From Cryptomeria japonica (taxonomy: Eukaryota; Streptophyta; Pinopsida; Cupressales; Cupressaceae), in contig NW_026729334.1 in NCBI RefSeq assembly GCF_030272615.1, positions 1 through 32,000 of the forward strand: a DNA stretch of 32,000 bases, read 5' to 3'. Below, in pieces: positions 11,490 through 21,236 of the stretch; position 1 is the first letter of the stretch, and each line of letters opens with the position of its first letter. Both the position numbers and the translations under genes were made by a program. The notes below the pieces were generated by a model. It worked only from the letters and a program-made list of their open reading frames with translations. It made no database searches and was not told the DNA's origin.

Positions 11490-12095
11490 TTCAACATGCA
11501 GGAATATTTGAACTATTAGACCTATGGATGAAAGACCCAATCACATCCCCGAAGATCAACATACTTCATGTATATACAATCAAGTATCCCCTCATAGGAA
11601 GGAAGAAAGGAGACAACATAGCCCCCCATAGTGAACAATGCCCTGTAAGAATGATAAGTGCTTGAAGACAAAACATAGTCCAATGCCTACAAACAATATT
11701 GCTCCCCTTTGGAAGAAGATAAAACAAGTACAAATGCAGGAACACTTCCCATTCTAGATAGGAATTAGGAAGCAAAATCCAAATGTGACAATAATTGTAT
11801 CATGGCTATCATAAAATAGGAAACACAAACCCTCAAAAGTGTCCTCCAAATTTAAAATGTGAGATTCCACAAGCAAAGAAGCCATATTTGGGAATTAATA
11901 ATCTCAATCAAGAAAAGAATGGAAATCCTATAAATTGGGAATCATGGAAGTCTCTAGTGAAGGTGAATCAACTACCTTTGATGAGGAATTAAAAAGCTTT
12001 GAAGCATCTACAACCTCATCATGTTTCCAAAAACCTCAAAAGAATCAAAACTATGACTTATCAACTCTAAAGAGTGAAGAAACAAATTAGAATCA
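11490..12095. other. Unassigned sequence beyond the truncated copia end
   Basis: The expected upstream gag region with a CCHC knuckle is not found on the minus strand. The short ORFs on both strands have no recognisable domain. The junction between the copia relic and this sequence lies near 11490 but cannot be fixed. Confidence 0.4.
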
Positions 12096-12495
12096 GTAAG
12101 AGGATTATGAGGAAACATCAATAATTCCCCCTCTGTAGAATAACTGAAAAGCCCATTTTAACAATTATGGTTAATAAAAAAATACAAAGATAATCCCATC
12201 ACATGAAAATAAAAAACTCTTAAGATAATAAAATCAAGTGAGAAACCTGACTTGAAAAAATTTGGCAAATTCGTGAACCATGACAACAACAAAAGAGTGA
12301 AGAGCGAAGTCCGAATGGCAAGAGGGTTATGAGGAAACAACAATAATTCCCCCTCTACAATAAATGAAAAACCCATTTTAACAATTATGATTATTAAAAA
12401 AAAAATACAAAGATAGTCCAATCACAAGAAAATGAAAAAATCCCAAGATAATAAAATCAAGTGAAAAACTTGACTTGAAAAAAAATTGGCCAGGC
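12096..12495. repeat. Two-copy direct repeat, 222 bp period
   Basis: The sequence starting 'gattatgaggaaaca' at about 12102 recurs at 12324 (offset 222). Shared runs include 'caataattccccctct', 'cccattttaacaattatg' and 'aagataataaaatcaagtga'. The similar parts span about 12096-12270 and 12318-12495, with a less similar spacer. Each copy carries 'ccccctct', a purine run on the minus strand. No gene. Confidence 0.85.
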
Positions 12496-12539
12496 CAAAT
12501 GATGGTTGAGGATAGGTTAGCAATTTGACACACCTAGCA

Positions 12540-12990
12540 ACAACAAAAGTACTCCACTAGTATACATATATTTAAGAAATCTATATAAAGAACGTCCATA
12601 AATATCTTTGAAAAACATATATATTATTATTTAAATATTGTTTCTTTAAAATATATTTTAACTATATATATCATTATATTTATTAATAAGAAAAATAATA
12701 TATTTAGATTTTATCAATATAATAATACATTAGTATATAAATGTAATAACAATATAATAAGACATAATTATATAAATATAATAACAATATAATAATTATA
12801 TAATATGAATTAAGTTTACAATTCAATTAGAATTAAGAATAGAGTTAAGTTAAGGTTACATATAGAGTTGCCATTAAGATAGGTTTTGGTTAAATCTTTA
12901 ATTTAGGATTACCTTGAAGTTTAATTAGAGATAGGGTTATATTTTAAGTTAGATAGGGTTAGATTTAAAGTTTAAATTTAAAATTACACT
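12540..12990. other. AT-rich low-complexity stretch
   Basis: Long alternating A/T runs with recurring 'taataacaatataata' phrases and then degenerate GGTTA-containing phrases on the plus strand (agggttat, tagggtta, about 12840-12975). Nothing coding. The TTAGGG-like words are too irregular to call telomeric. Confidence 0.5.
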
Positions 12991-13142
12991 TGAATGTTGT
13001 GTTGTTATATTGTTATATTTTAATTATTATATTATTATATAATATTTAATTATTTTATTTTCTTTTTGAATGTTGTGTTGTTATATTGTTATATTTTAAT
13101 TATTATATTATTATATAATATTTAATTATTTTATTTTCTTTT
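12991..13142. repeat. Perfect 76 bp tandem duplication
   Basis: Positions 12991-13066 and 13067-13142 are identical over all 76 bases, starting 'tgaatgttgtgttg' and ending in a T-rich run. Perfect identity in AT-rich, otherwise diverged sequence suggests a recent slippage or repair event, or an assembly artefact. Confidence 0.95.
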
Positions 13143-13212
13143 TATTAACATATTATTGTAATACAATTTTTTTATTATTCTTATATTAGCATATTTTATA
13201 TATATATATACA

Positions 13213-14344
13213 CGCATCCTCGACACAGGGTGAGGTAAAAGGACCAATGGGTGCACTAATTCAGCACACCTTGCGAGGGTGCATGCCAGTCACTATGAGA
13301 GCTCACATGTAAGGAGTGAGCAATAAGCTTTTTGAAAAGTAAAATTATCTCACACAAACAAATGTAAAACTAAGCTCTAGAGTGTATGATCAAAACATGC
13401 ATAAATATTTGCATAAAAAATTATAATATCACTTGAGAGCGATAATAACGGTCAATCAAATTGTAGACATAGGCATGACAAAACTCAGAGAAATGTCGCT
13501 CTAAGCAATATGTGAAGGCCAAAACAAGTGGTAGACTGTAGAGTCAATAAAAAACCTGCCCTCCTATGAAATAGTAAGTTGCAGTAACAAGCATGCCATC
13601 CAATATGAAGAATGCCTCAAAACAAGCATCTTTGGCCGGTTTGGATTTGGTACCTAGGGTGCATGGGCCAGCAAACAAATTACCACCACTTCCAAACTGC
13701 CACTGACCGCGAATATGAACAAGGACCGATCACTAATAGAAAGTGATTATCAATGCAGCAAATAGAAGAATTATTAACACCTTAAAAATTCAAACTTGGC
13801 CTCAATAATGCTGGGTAGATTCAATGTTCGATCTGGACCTTAAAAGATAATGCCCGATCTAAAAGATATGATGAATTGCTAAGACTGAATAAATCACGCT
13901 CAATTTGAAGAAGCAGCTCATTCACTTTGTGGAAGAACCACAAAGCACTGGATAGATAAATTGCCACTAATGAAGCAAATCTGGTAAAGACAATTGATCT
14001 GAATTATGGATTCGGATGACAACCCCTGAATGAGAACCTGCTGTATTGTAAATTCTGTTACAAGAATCAGAAATCATAGAATTGAAGCAAGCCAAAAAGT
14101 CATCTATTTCATTCGAAAACCCAACATATAGAAGTTTATGAGATTCCAAGAATCACAAAAAACCTCTTGAGAATCGAAATCCAACAGTCACATTTGTTCA
14201 TTACATAATAAAATCTAAAAACTACGAAATTTTCAAAAAAACTATATCAAATTTTATCCTAACTTTCTGCTCGGGACTCGAAATACTAACATATAGACAA
14301 ACTAATGTAAAAAAAATAATATAATTCAAATTTTCTTTTGATCA
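13213..14344. other. Unassigned sequence before unit B
   Basis: Less AT-rich than its surroundings, but with no ORF of recognisable type and no repeat termini. A 60-codon minus-strand ORF at 13967-14149 has no family features. An (AT)n tract at 13196-13210 marks the left edge. It may be part of an unrecognised repeat. Confidence 0.35.
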
Positions 14345-15261
14345 ACAATATAGCCAGTGATATCTCTATAGAACTAGGCAATCTCAGCTTTTTATCATTA
14401 ACAAAAGCATTATTAAAGATCTTTAAAGCATATTTAGACTTAATTATATCTAGCCATAAATCTTTTCTTAGATGTTAATACCATTGTCTTTTTTAATTTC
14501 TGTTAATTCTCTTTATGATCCTTCCAATTGTTAATTCAATATGTCTATTTTTTTATGGGTAATAGGTTGATGAATCTTTCAAATAAATTATAGATTTAAA
14601 GTGAATTGGCTGATGTTTCCTTTAAAAAATACTTTTAAATTGTTAGGAATAATGGTTTTAGCAACACAAAAGTCAATTATTATTTAAAAAATAATAATAA
14701 TTACATCCATACAATGCTTCAATAGAATGAAGTAATTAATGACTCCAAAAAAGTGAAGTTATGTTCAATGCTTGATTGAGGTTTGATCATTGCTATGATG
14801 TGTGATTTCAATAGAAAGAAGATAGATATGGTAAAATAGACTATATAGAAAATGCAGTTTACTATCTACTTATAATTATAAAATCAAGAATAAATTATAT
14901 AGACACATGTAACTTCTCTAAAAGATATCAAAACTAATTTGAACCTATATTTAAAGTTTGGACATTGTTGTCTAAAAATTCTGTTCATATGAGAATTTTT
15001 TCCACTTAAGCCAAATCCTCTAAAGTATAATAAAATACGAACAATTCAGATACACTTTCAAAGCTCGTAGGCGAGCAGCAATGCAGATGGACTTTGATAT
15101 CGGATAATGTTCTCATTTAGAAAAATACAGTTTGAATTTTTATTAGAACAGTTTTTGGAACAGATATTTAAAGAAGCGGGTTAATGTATTTCGAAATGAT
15201 AGATAGACACTTGAAAATCCTCTTTTTAACTATCTAAACTACCATTCAACTACATGTCATA

Positions 15262-16329
15262 TCAAATTTGCACAGCAGTAGCTGATGGCAACTCTGCCGG
15301 TATCTCGATTTGAGTCCATCTTTTTTCTTCTTCTGTCTCGAGTGGATTAAAAAGATAATAAACATCTTGCAAGTTAATGGACTCCATGGCAATTACAATA
15401 ATATAATCATGGTATAGTACGGCACATTCAATTAATTAAATTGCGGCAGGATATTGTCCGACTGTAGTAAATGAGTTGTTGGCAAAATCGAATTCTCTCA
15501 CGATTACAACCTCCTGAGAAATACTACACCCAAAACAATACAACCTCCCAAAAGCAGATACAAGGCTTTTGTATCGGTATCGTATTGGGCGGTTATTGTG
15601 TGTGTTTATAGTTTTCCACAGTCGTGAGCAAGGATGGTAAATATGTACGCTGCACCCATGATTGGAGACTAGATAAAACTTGTCGTCAACAAACTGAGAA
15701 TTACAGTAATTATAATGCCAGTCCGCGTTCATGGGAGGTAGAATGTCCCACTTGTTTTCCTCTTCGTTGTAAACATAAGGTTGGAGTAACTCGGGAATGA
15801 TGCCATTCCATACGACCTTGTGGCTACGACCTGCAATATAGATAAGACCTTCAGATACTGCACTTCCACGGTTCCAAAGACGCAAAGGCATTTTGCGGCT
15901 GAGCCGCCATGTGCGAGATAAAAAATCAAACATCACAACAGCCGCTCTGTTATTGTACTAGTTGAAAAACCACATAACAACCAGCTGTTGTTTTGATCTA
16001 GCATATACACAGTTACACTCATTAAAACAAGGGACTCTCCAATCTAAATTAAACTCTTCGGGGTTTCGGGGTAGTCTTTCCCACCACTTTGCATGCGGGT
16101 AGTAAATAATCCCATCTCAAACAGTTGGTCTTTCTCCTCGGTGAAAATAAGCTATTCCCTCCTCGCACTCATTATGGCGCTGTCGCTCTTTATAGAAGTG
16201 GGGACTACTCAGTACAGCGTTCCAGCTCTTACAAACAGCCCTAAGGTGGTTGTGGAATTCGTATGGAACCTTAACGAGACATTGCAGTCCCAAATCCTCT
16301 AGGAGACCTAGAATAATACTTATTCTCAT
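15262..16329 (-). pseudogene. F-box/kelch-repeat (KFB/KMD-type) pseudogene, unit B
   Basis: One reading frame of 355 codons runs from ATG at 16329 to TGA at 15262-15264 with no frameshift, but it contains three internal stops: TGA at codon 71 (16117-16119), TAG at codon 124 (15958-15960) and TAA at codon 298 (15436-15438). The F-box is at residues 7-50 (LEDLGLQCLVKVPYEF, then RAVCKSWNAVLSS). Kelch-type repeats follow, with 'VVMFDFLSRTWRLS', 'GLIYIAGRSHKV' and 'NKWDILPPMNADWHYN'. The C-terminal end is conserved (ETEEEKRWTQIE near codon 330). The family supplies substrate-recognition subunits of SCF ubiquitin ligases; KMD/KFB members target type-B response regulators and phenylalanine ammonia-lyase. 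Length matches the family. It is intronless, as is usual for KFB genes. With three stops, a functional product is unlikely. Confidence 0.92.
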
Positions 16330-16359
16330 AGACCTGTGCGTTAAGATTTTGAGGAGCCA

Positions 16360-16414
16360 TCAATCAATTATATACATACTGAATCGCAGCGTCTATCCAG
16401 CATAGTTGACGCAC
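16360..16414 (-). promoter_or_regulatory. Conserved F-box upstream block (unit B)
   Basis: The 55 bp block lies 31 bp before the F-box ATG at 16329 and matches 2224-2278 and 26156-26211. On the minus strand it contains TGCGTCA followed by a TATATAA-like stretch near 16366-16372. The spacing to the ATG is identical to unit C, which supports a promoter or 5' leader role. The function is inferred. Confidence 0.6.
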
Positions 16415-16493
16415 TGTTCTTATTTAAATTATCTAATATTTAAAAAAAGTAAACTAGCCAATTGAGCTTTACAAACCCATAAAATTATCATAC

Positions 16494-16670
16494 CTGTAAT
16501 TGTGCGTTGTAAACAGTAAGCCTACCTAGCAACCTCATCAATCCACCCAATTGCGCCTCCTAGGCTTGCTCAAGAACCCTAAGAAAGATGGTTGAGCTAG
16601 AGAATGCATGGAACACAAGCAGTGCCGCATCTACCTGAAATTTAAGAAACTTATCTCCATATTTCTCCAT
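16494..16670 (-). pseudogene. STN1-like OB-fold exon, 3' part (unit B)
   Basis: On the minus strand the frame gives DKFLKFQVDAALLV and, further on, EAQLGGLMRLLGRLTVYNAQ before a CAG|GTATGA donor (exon end 16494). It aligns with the unit A exon, and the conserved donor in both copies supports a real exon. It is broken by a TAG at 16560-16562, the VDDGT turn is lost, and the upstream half is displaced: the matching upstream sequence resumes only at about 19166, beyond a 2.5 kb insertion. Confidence in the STN1 identity is as for the unit A copy. Confidence 0.45.
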
Positions 16671-16674
16671 AAGG

Positions 16675-17264
16675 TGTCTGGACCTCCTCATGAAGTAGGA
16701 CATTCAAGGGAAAGGAGATCAAATGCCACATGGGAGAGGCACATAGGATCTACGCTGGATTCTCACATTGAAATGCATTCGCCCATCAAAACCCACTGCA
16801 CTAAAATGAATAGTAAAAAAAATTTATACCTGACTTTTAGCTGCGGTTTATACGGGCTTTGGCATTTAGGACCTTGAGCCTTAGATATATGCTGAGGATG
16901 CAACGAATTTCGAAATTAGGGAAAGGTTTTACACTATTACTTGCGGGAGGAGTTACAAATGTATATTTTTTTAACACTTCATTATTTTACTTTAATGTCA
17001 CTTTGAATCGATGTCTTAGATATGCAAATCTAGCATATGATGTAATTATTTGGATGTACTTATTGACGCAAGACTTATTTAATCTGTTTTTTCATTTAAA
17101 TTTGGGTTGAGTCTATTTATAATAATAGTATATGTCTTGGACAAAATAGTATATGTATCATCGTGTCCAAGATTCATCACTAAAACTTTATTTTTGCCCT
17201 ATTCAAATACTTATTTGTCTCATCTCTGATATCATATATTTATATTTAATGAAATCTTAGGCAT
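16675..17264. other. Inserted sequence left of the LINE-like element
   Basis: Absent from unit A. AT-rich, with two short plus-strand ORFs (89 and 83 codons) that show no recognisable family. It may be the remainder of another insertion or a deleted part of the ancestral gene. Confidence 0.35.
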
Positions 17265-18972
17265 ATGATCATAACATGATAGTTTTGATTAATAAAAAAT
17301 AGGTTTTGAGGGGACCCAAAACCTCTTACAACAAGTTTTAAAGGAACCTGAAACCCTCAGATTTTTCATGGATCCGAAACCCACAAAGGAACAATGCAGA
17401 AAGATACAACATAGATAAATAGTAGACCAACCACGGTTAAACAATACAGAATAAGCGTCACAGAACTGGTGGCAACATAAGAGGGTCAAAACTACCAAAA
17501 AAGATTTAAACAAGCATGAACATAGGAAAGAAGGCTCCCTTAGCCAATATCATGGGTTTTATCTAGACTCCTACAACCTTATCCTTGAGAGTGTACCCCG
17601 CTATGGGTAGCATGTTATTCACTAACTCCACCTCCAAAGGAAATAAATGGGAGAAGAAAGAAAAAATGTTATCAATAGCACACTTGTTGCCAAACAAATG
17701 AGCTTCTTCGGTCCCCCAACAACACTTCTAGGCATATCTAGAAGAATCTGACTCCACCTCAATAGGATACAAGTCACCTCCAGCCACATCCATCTCTCCC
17801 TCCATAAAAGATAAGACCACCTCAATAGGAATAACTAGAGTAACCCCAAGATGCTGAAAATAGAGCATAATGAACAAAGCCATGGAACCAAGAAAGAGAG
17901 GGACAAAAAAACCCTCATCAAAAAGAGACCTAGGAGTCAAAGGACACAAACATGAAAGAACAGACCCTAACATTAGAATAAATAAGGGTTTTAACAAGGC
18001 TCCCTTAACCTTCTTATGAAACAAGAGAATAAGGGGTTCTCACAAGGATCAAAAAACCAATATTAACCACCACAAGGGGTTTTAACAGGCTCCCCAAATA
18101 AAAAGAACTGGGTTTTTACATGGCTCCCACAACCATGACAGAATAAAACCAAAAAGCCCTCCAACAATATGCAAGAAAGCAGAGGATAAGCGGGAACTGC
18201 CAAATCCTCAACAACTCCCCTATTAGTATGGGAAGAAAGCTCCACCTTCGAATAATAATAGCCACCCAATACAACTTCCTGCATCTAGTCATAGGTAAAC
18301 AAGAAAAACACATCTCCACCTCTATAGGAGATAGAATCACCTCAATAGACAAAGTTGCAGACAACCCATGAGAAGGAAAATAGAGAGAGTACCTAGGATA
18401 GAAATCAAAGGCCAGACCAATAAAATTTGAGAAGGTGGAGAACCAAAGCCTTCTATGTTCTCTATCGTCTAGCACACCCAAGAAAATCTGAGGCCCAAAT
18501 GAGAAGCAACAAAGAGTAGCCAACAGAAAGACCCATGATCCAAAATAGGGGCGCCAAACATACTTGCCAAACCAAAGGAATGAGCCTAGAGCAACACCCA
18601 CACAATAAACTACAACATTACTCACACTATCCACTAGAGAACCAGGCCGCAAGGCATACAAAGAGATCCTCCATGACCAGGTCACAAAGAGTAGACCACA
18701 AAGGAAAATAGTATAGGAAGAAACCAGCACCCCACAGACACTCCTACGCAACCCAAAAACGCCAAGCCATGTCAAAAATGATCCAACCCACCAATTGAAA
18801 TAAGGATGTGGAACCAACAAAGACCTCCATCCTTTCATTCGAGTTAGGGTCATCTTCATCGCTATTAGCATCCCCATCTGTAGAGACCCTAATTGCGCTT
18901 CTTCCTCCCCTCAGTCTGCACTCCATCTGTAGCTTGTTTGTTTTCGACTTTTATGATTATAATATCATAGTT
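17265..18972 (-). mobile_element. LINE-like 3' fragment with 20 bp target-site duplication
   Basis: The element (about 17285-18952) is flanked by 'atgatcataacatgatagtt' (17265-17284) and 'atgattataatatcatagtt' (18953-18972), identical at 17 of 20 positions. Target-site duplications of this length fit LINE target-primed insertion. The minus-strand end (TTTTTTATTAATCAAAA) lies next to the left repeat as a 3' end would. The body reads as repeated 'ggttttnnnnggctcc'-like phrases on the plus strand and long hydrophobic open frames on the minus strand, like the long 3' UTRs of some plant LINEs. No reverse transcriptase or endonuclease motif is present, so the copy is heavily 5'-truncated or non-autonomous. 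Confidence 0.6.
18116..18877 (-). CDS. 253-codon hydrophobic ORF of unknown function in the LINE-like insert
   Basis: This is the longest intact ORF in the window, but its composition (rich in F, L, W, C, S and V, with phrases such as FLCGLLFVTWSWRISLY) suggests translated G/T-rich non-coding DNA more than a real membrane protein. The phrase 'IEV' recurs: LSIEVILSPIEVEM here and VIPIEVVLS and YPIEVES in the ORF at 17728-18024. This indicates internal duplication of the DNA. No family is recognised. The upstream part in another frame has an acidic run (DGDANSDEDDPNSNE, 18744-18926). It probably does not encode a cellular protein. Confidence 0.2.
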   Translation of the reverse strand: MGMLIAMKMTLTRMKGWRSLLVPHPYFNWWVGSFLTWLGVFGLRRSVCGVLVSSYTIFLCGLLFVTWSWRISLYALRPGSLVDSVSNVVVYCVGVALGSFLWFGKYVWRPYFGSWVFLLATLCCFSFGPQIFLGVLDDREHRRLWFSTFSNFIGLAFDFYPRYSLYFPSHGLSATLSIEVILSPIEVEMCFSCLPMTRCRKLYWVAIIIRRWSFLPILIGELLRIWQFPLILCFLAYCWRAFWFYSVMVVGAM

Positions 18973-19165
18973 GATATTGAGTTTTAATTACAAATTTTAA
19001 ATTTCTATTTTACATGGTCACTAATTGTAGGGTCTAATTCCTTATTAGTTAGCATCAAAATTTTGATTTTATGTATTTAATGTTGTGTGTCTAAATATAT
19101 CTTTGTAGACATTTGCACATTAAAAATCTCATTATATTAAAATGATTTGGATACTTTCAAATTAT
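18973..19165. other. AT-rich flank right of the LINE-like element
   Basis: Absent from unit A; no gene or repeat recognised. Similarity to unit A resumes at about 19166 with ctctcctttcctttttgtaa. Confidence 0.4.
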
Positions 19166-19542
19166 ACACTCTCCTTTCCTTTTTGTAAGTGCATCAAGCA
19201 TCTAATACCACATCTCATGAAAAGATCCATTCATCTTAATAATAAACATCAATTGTCACCTTTATGCATTTTAACATACACTTTGAGGTGTAATGCACAT
19301 TGACTAACATCAAAAAAGAAAAAAAAGTCAAACAAACAAAATACACCATAATCTATAAGATATACATAGGAATCCACTACCTTCCTCACTTATTCTCTTT
19401 GTCATTGTTAATATTATCAGTAGGCATATCCAAGGTAAAAGGAGCATGTTAATAAACTTTCATATCCTAGCTTAGAGGTGTCACAATACTCCTTAGTACT
19501 TGCAAATTTTTGCTTACTTGAAATAGCAATAGGTGCACATAT

Positions 19543-19674
19543 AGATGACTTAAATCACACACACTAAGCTTCGACTTCTAGGCTTAAAATTGTTAAACAC
19601 TAAGAGTTGACTAACATTCTCTAGGCTTAATATGTTTCTTAGTGTATGTGGTTTAAGGCTGGCTGTGAACATAT
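19543..19674. mobile_element. Candidate 132 bp foldback/MITE-like insertion
   Basis: The insert carries an internal inverted repeat: cttaaatcacacacactaag at 19549-19568 against the complement of 19638-19657, 18 of 20 matching. It is bounded by acatat (19537-19542 and 19669-19674). Unit A has a single acatat at the equivalent place (within ggtaaacatatgccc, about 3589-3603) and lacks the insert. A second short direct repeat (tctaggcttaa) lies inside. Because the inverted arms are about 6 bp in from one boundary and more from the other, assignment to a named MITE family is not possible. Confidence 0.55.
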
Positions 19675-20400
19675 GCCCAAGGTCACATGTTTTGAAGATA
19701 GAAGTGTAGATTTCCAGATAGGATTGTTGTGTTTGAAAGGAAAAATAATAACTACAATTGTGTCCTACATACATAATGTAATGCATCTCACACTTATGCT
19801 CTTTTAACTATATTTTGGACTTGATTTGTATATCGATACTTGTATATTTTAATTAAGGATTATTTTTATTACCATTCCTTTTGTATTTGCTCTAGTATTC
19901 GGCACATTTTATGAGAATTACAGTATTATTATGCTATCTTTATAATGCTACTATTTTTTATGCATTATGTAGATTTTGTGCTTGGTGCTCTCTATTTTTA
20001 TGATGTTGAACCTTGTATGAGAATCATATGTTCTTTGGCTATTATGTGCATGCACAAGTACACTTGATGTGCTACTAAGAAGGAAGGACCAGGGTATCTT
20101 TCCATTTGATTTTTTAGGTTGGATTTATTCCTAGATGATGGATATATGGGAGATATTGTGTTGGTTGTAATTATTTTCCCTTACTCATCATAGTCAATTT
20201 GAGTGTAATTTTTTAATATATTCATAAATGATGACCCAAATACCATCATTAGTATGAGTAAAGAAATCTTAGCCTTTGCAAAAGCCCACTAAATGTGTGC
20301 TTTAATATTTTACTCAAATTTGTATTTATAATAAATAAACCGGAAAAATAGGCCTATATATATTTAATTTAAATGATGAGTATTAATTTATTATATATTT

Positions 20401-20942
20401 TAAAGAGCAATAAGAAGGATGGGGGATGGACATGGTGTTTCAAATGGTGGAGGAGTTTCAAAGGAAGGCATGAACAAGGACAAAACTGGTGATTGTGCAA
20501 TTGGTGTTGAAGCTTGAAGATTTGAAGTGCCTTTTTTCCTAAAGGGATCCTCAACTTCCTATCCCTTTTGCCTAGTAGAAAGGAATTGTTGGGATTAAGG
20601 TTTCTCAACCTTAGAGTGTCAACATTGATATATCCTTGATTATTTTATTATTCATTTCCTAAGTGTTAACTTTCTATGTTTTCATATTACTTTGTGGGAC
20701 CCATTTAAATTAGCTTCCTATATTTGTGGTCAGAAGCATTAAATTGTGCCACTTGTCACCTAGGCGGTAATATTGAAAGACAATATTTAAAGTTCCCAAA
20801 TGAATGAGTAGAAAAACTATTGAAAGCCTAAAACAAAAACATATCTTAAAAATTGTAGAGGCTGGGAAGAAGGGGCAACAGATTCATGGCCCAAACCAGA
20901 GGGAGAAAGAGCCAAATTTGTAGCTAAGATGATTTTTCCACT
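20401..20942. other. Unassigned stretch after unit B
   Basis: No recognisable gene. A 79-codon minus-strand ORF (20369-20608) is rich in H, L and P and overlaps the end of the duplication, so it is not credible as a gene. Confidence 0.35.
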
Positions 20943-21128
20943 TTAAAAGACTTCTTCATGAGAAAACCAAAGAAGGGGGACATTGGGGAAGAAAACAGAC
21001 TCCTCTTGAGGCTCTAGACCAAGCTCCTCTATGATTTCTTCTAGCTCTGCCACCCAAGCATTAATTATCTCTTTTGGAGAAAACAAGACAACACCGTCAT
21101 CCTCTAGGTATTCTTTAATCCAATTCAT
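20943..21128 (-). CDS. Short acidic ORF of unknown identity
   Basis: A 61-codon ORF begins MNWIKEYLEDDGVVLF and contains WVAELEEIIEELGLEPQEES, an acidic amphipathic helix pattern. Composition looks protein-like, unlike most short ORFs here, and the plausible ATG context follows AAATGAATT. No family is recognised; it could be an exon or retroelement gag fragment. Just upstream lies a near-perfect direct repeat (about 21183 and 21217, period 34). Confidence 0.3.
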   Translation of the reverse strand: MNWIKEYLEDDGVVLFSPKEIINAWVAELEEIIEELGLEPQEESVFFPNVPLLWFSHEEVF

Positions 21129-21236
21129 TTTCCTTAATCTTGGAAAATCAAAAGAAATTCCAAAGGAAATTCACATTTTCCCCATCATTGCAAAGTTGAA
21201 ACCTAGTCTTCCATACCATCATTACAAAGTTGAAAC

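Larger units (their letters stand above)
5063..11490 (-). mobile_element. 5'-truncated Ty1/copia retrotransposon
   Basis: Minus-strand element, read from right to left: protease active site, GAG-pre-integrase, integrase, reverse transcriptase, RNase H (pol relic ending at 8495), about 500 bp untranslated, polypurine tract (7990-8004) and one LTR (about 5063-7989). Domain order PR-IN-RT-RH identifies Ty1/copia. No 5' LTR, primer-binding site or gag with a zinc knuckle was found to the right of about 11490, so the 5' part is missing. Numerous stops and frameshifts make it non-autonomous and old. It sits in the spacer between duplication units A and B. Confidence 0.9.
14345..20400. repeat. Segmental duplication unit B (partner of 1-4325)
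   Basis: Same order and strand as unit A, but longer. It retains the F-box pseudogene (15262-16329) and has gained about 2.5 kb within the OB-fold exon (roughly 16675-19165, including a LINE-like fragment) and a 132 bp foldback insert. Similarity to unit A fades at about 20400. Confidence 0.85.

Noticed and set aside
11453-11992. Plus-strand ORFs right of the copia relic as gag
   Set aside because: Wrong strand for the element, and no CCHC knuckle or gag motif.
12840-12975. Interstitial telomeric repeats
   Set aside because: TTAGGG-like words occur, but with irregular spacing and no TTTAGGG tandem array.
15729-15929. 66-codon minus-strand ORF inside the F-box pseudogene
   Set aside because: Out-of-frame shadow of the F-box/kelch coding sequence.
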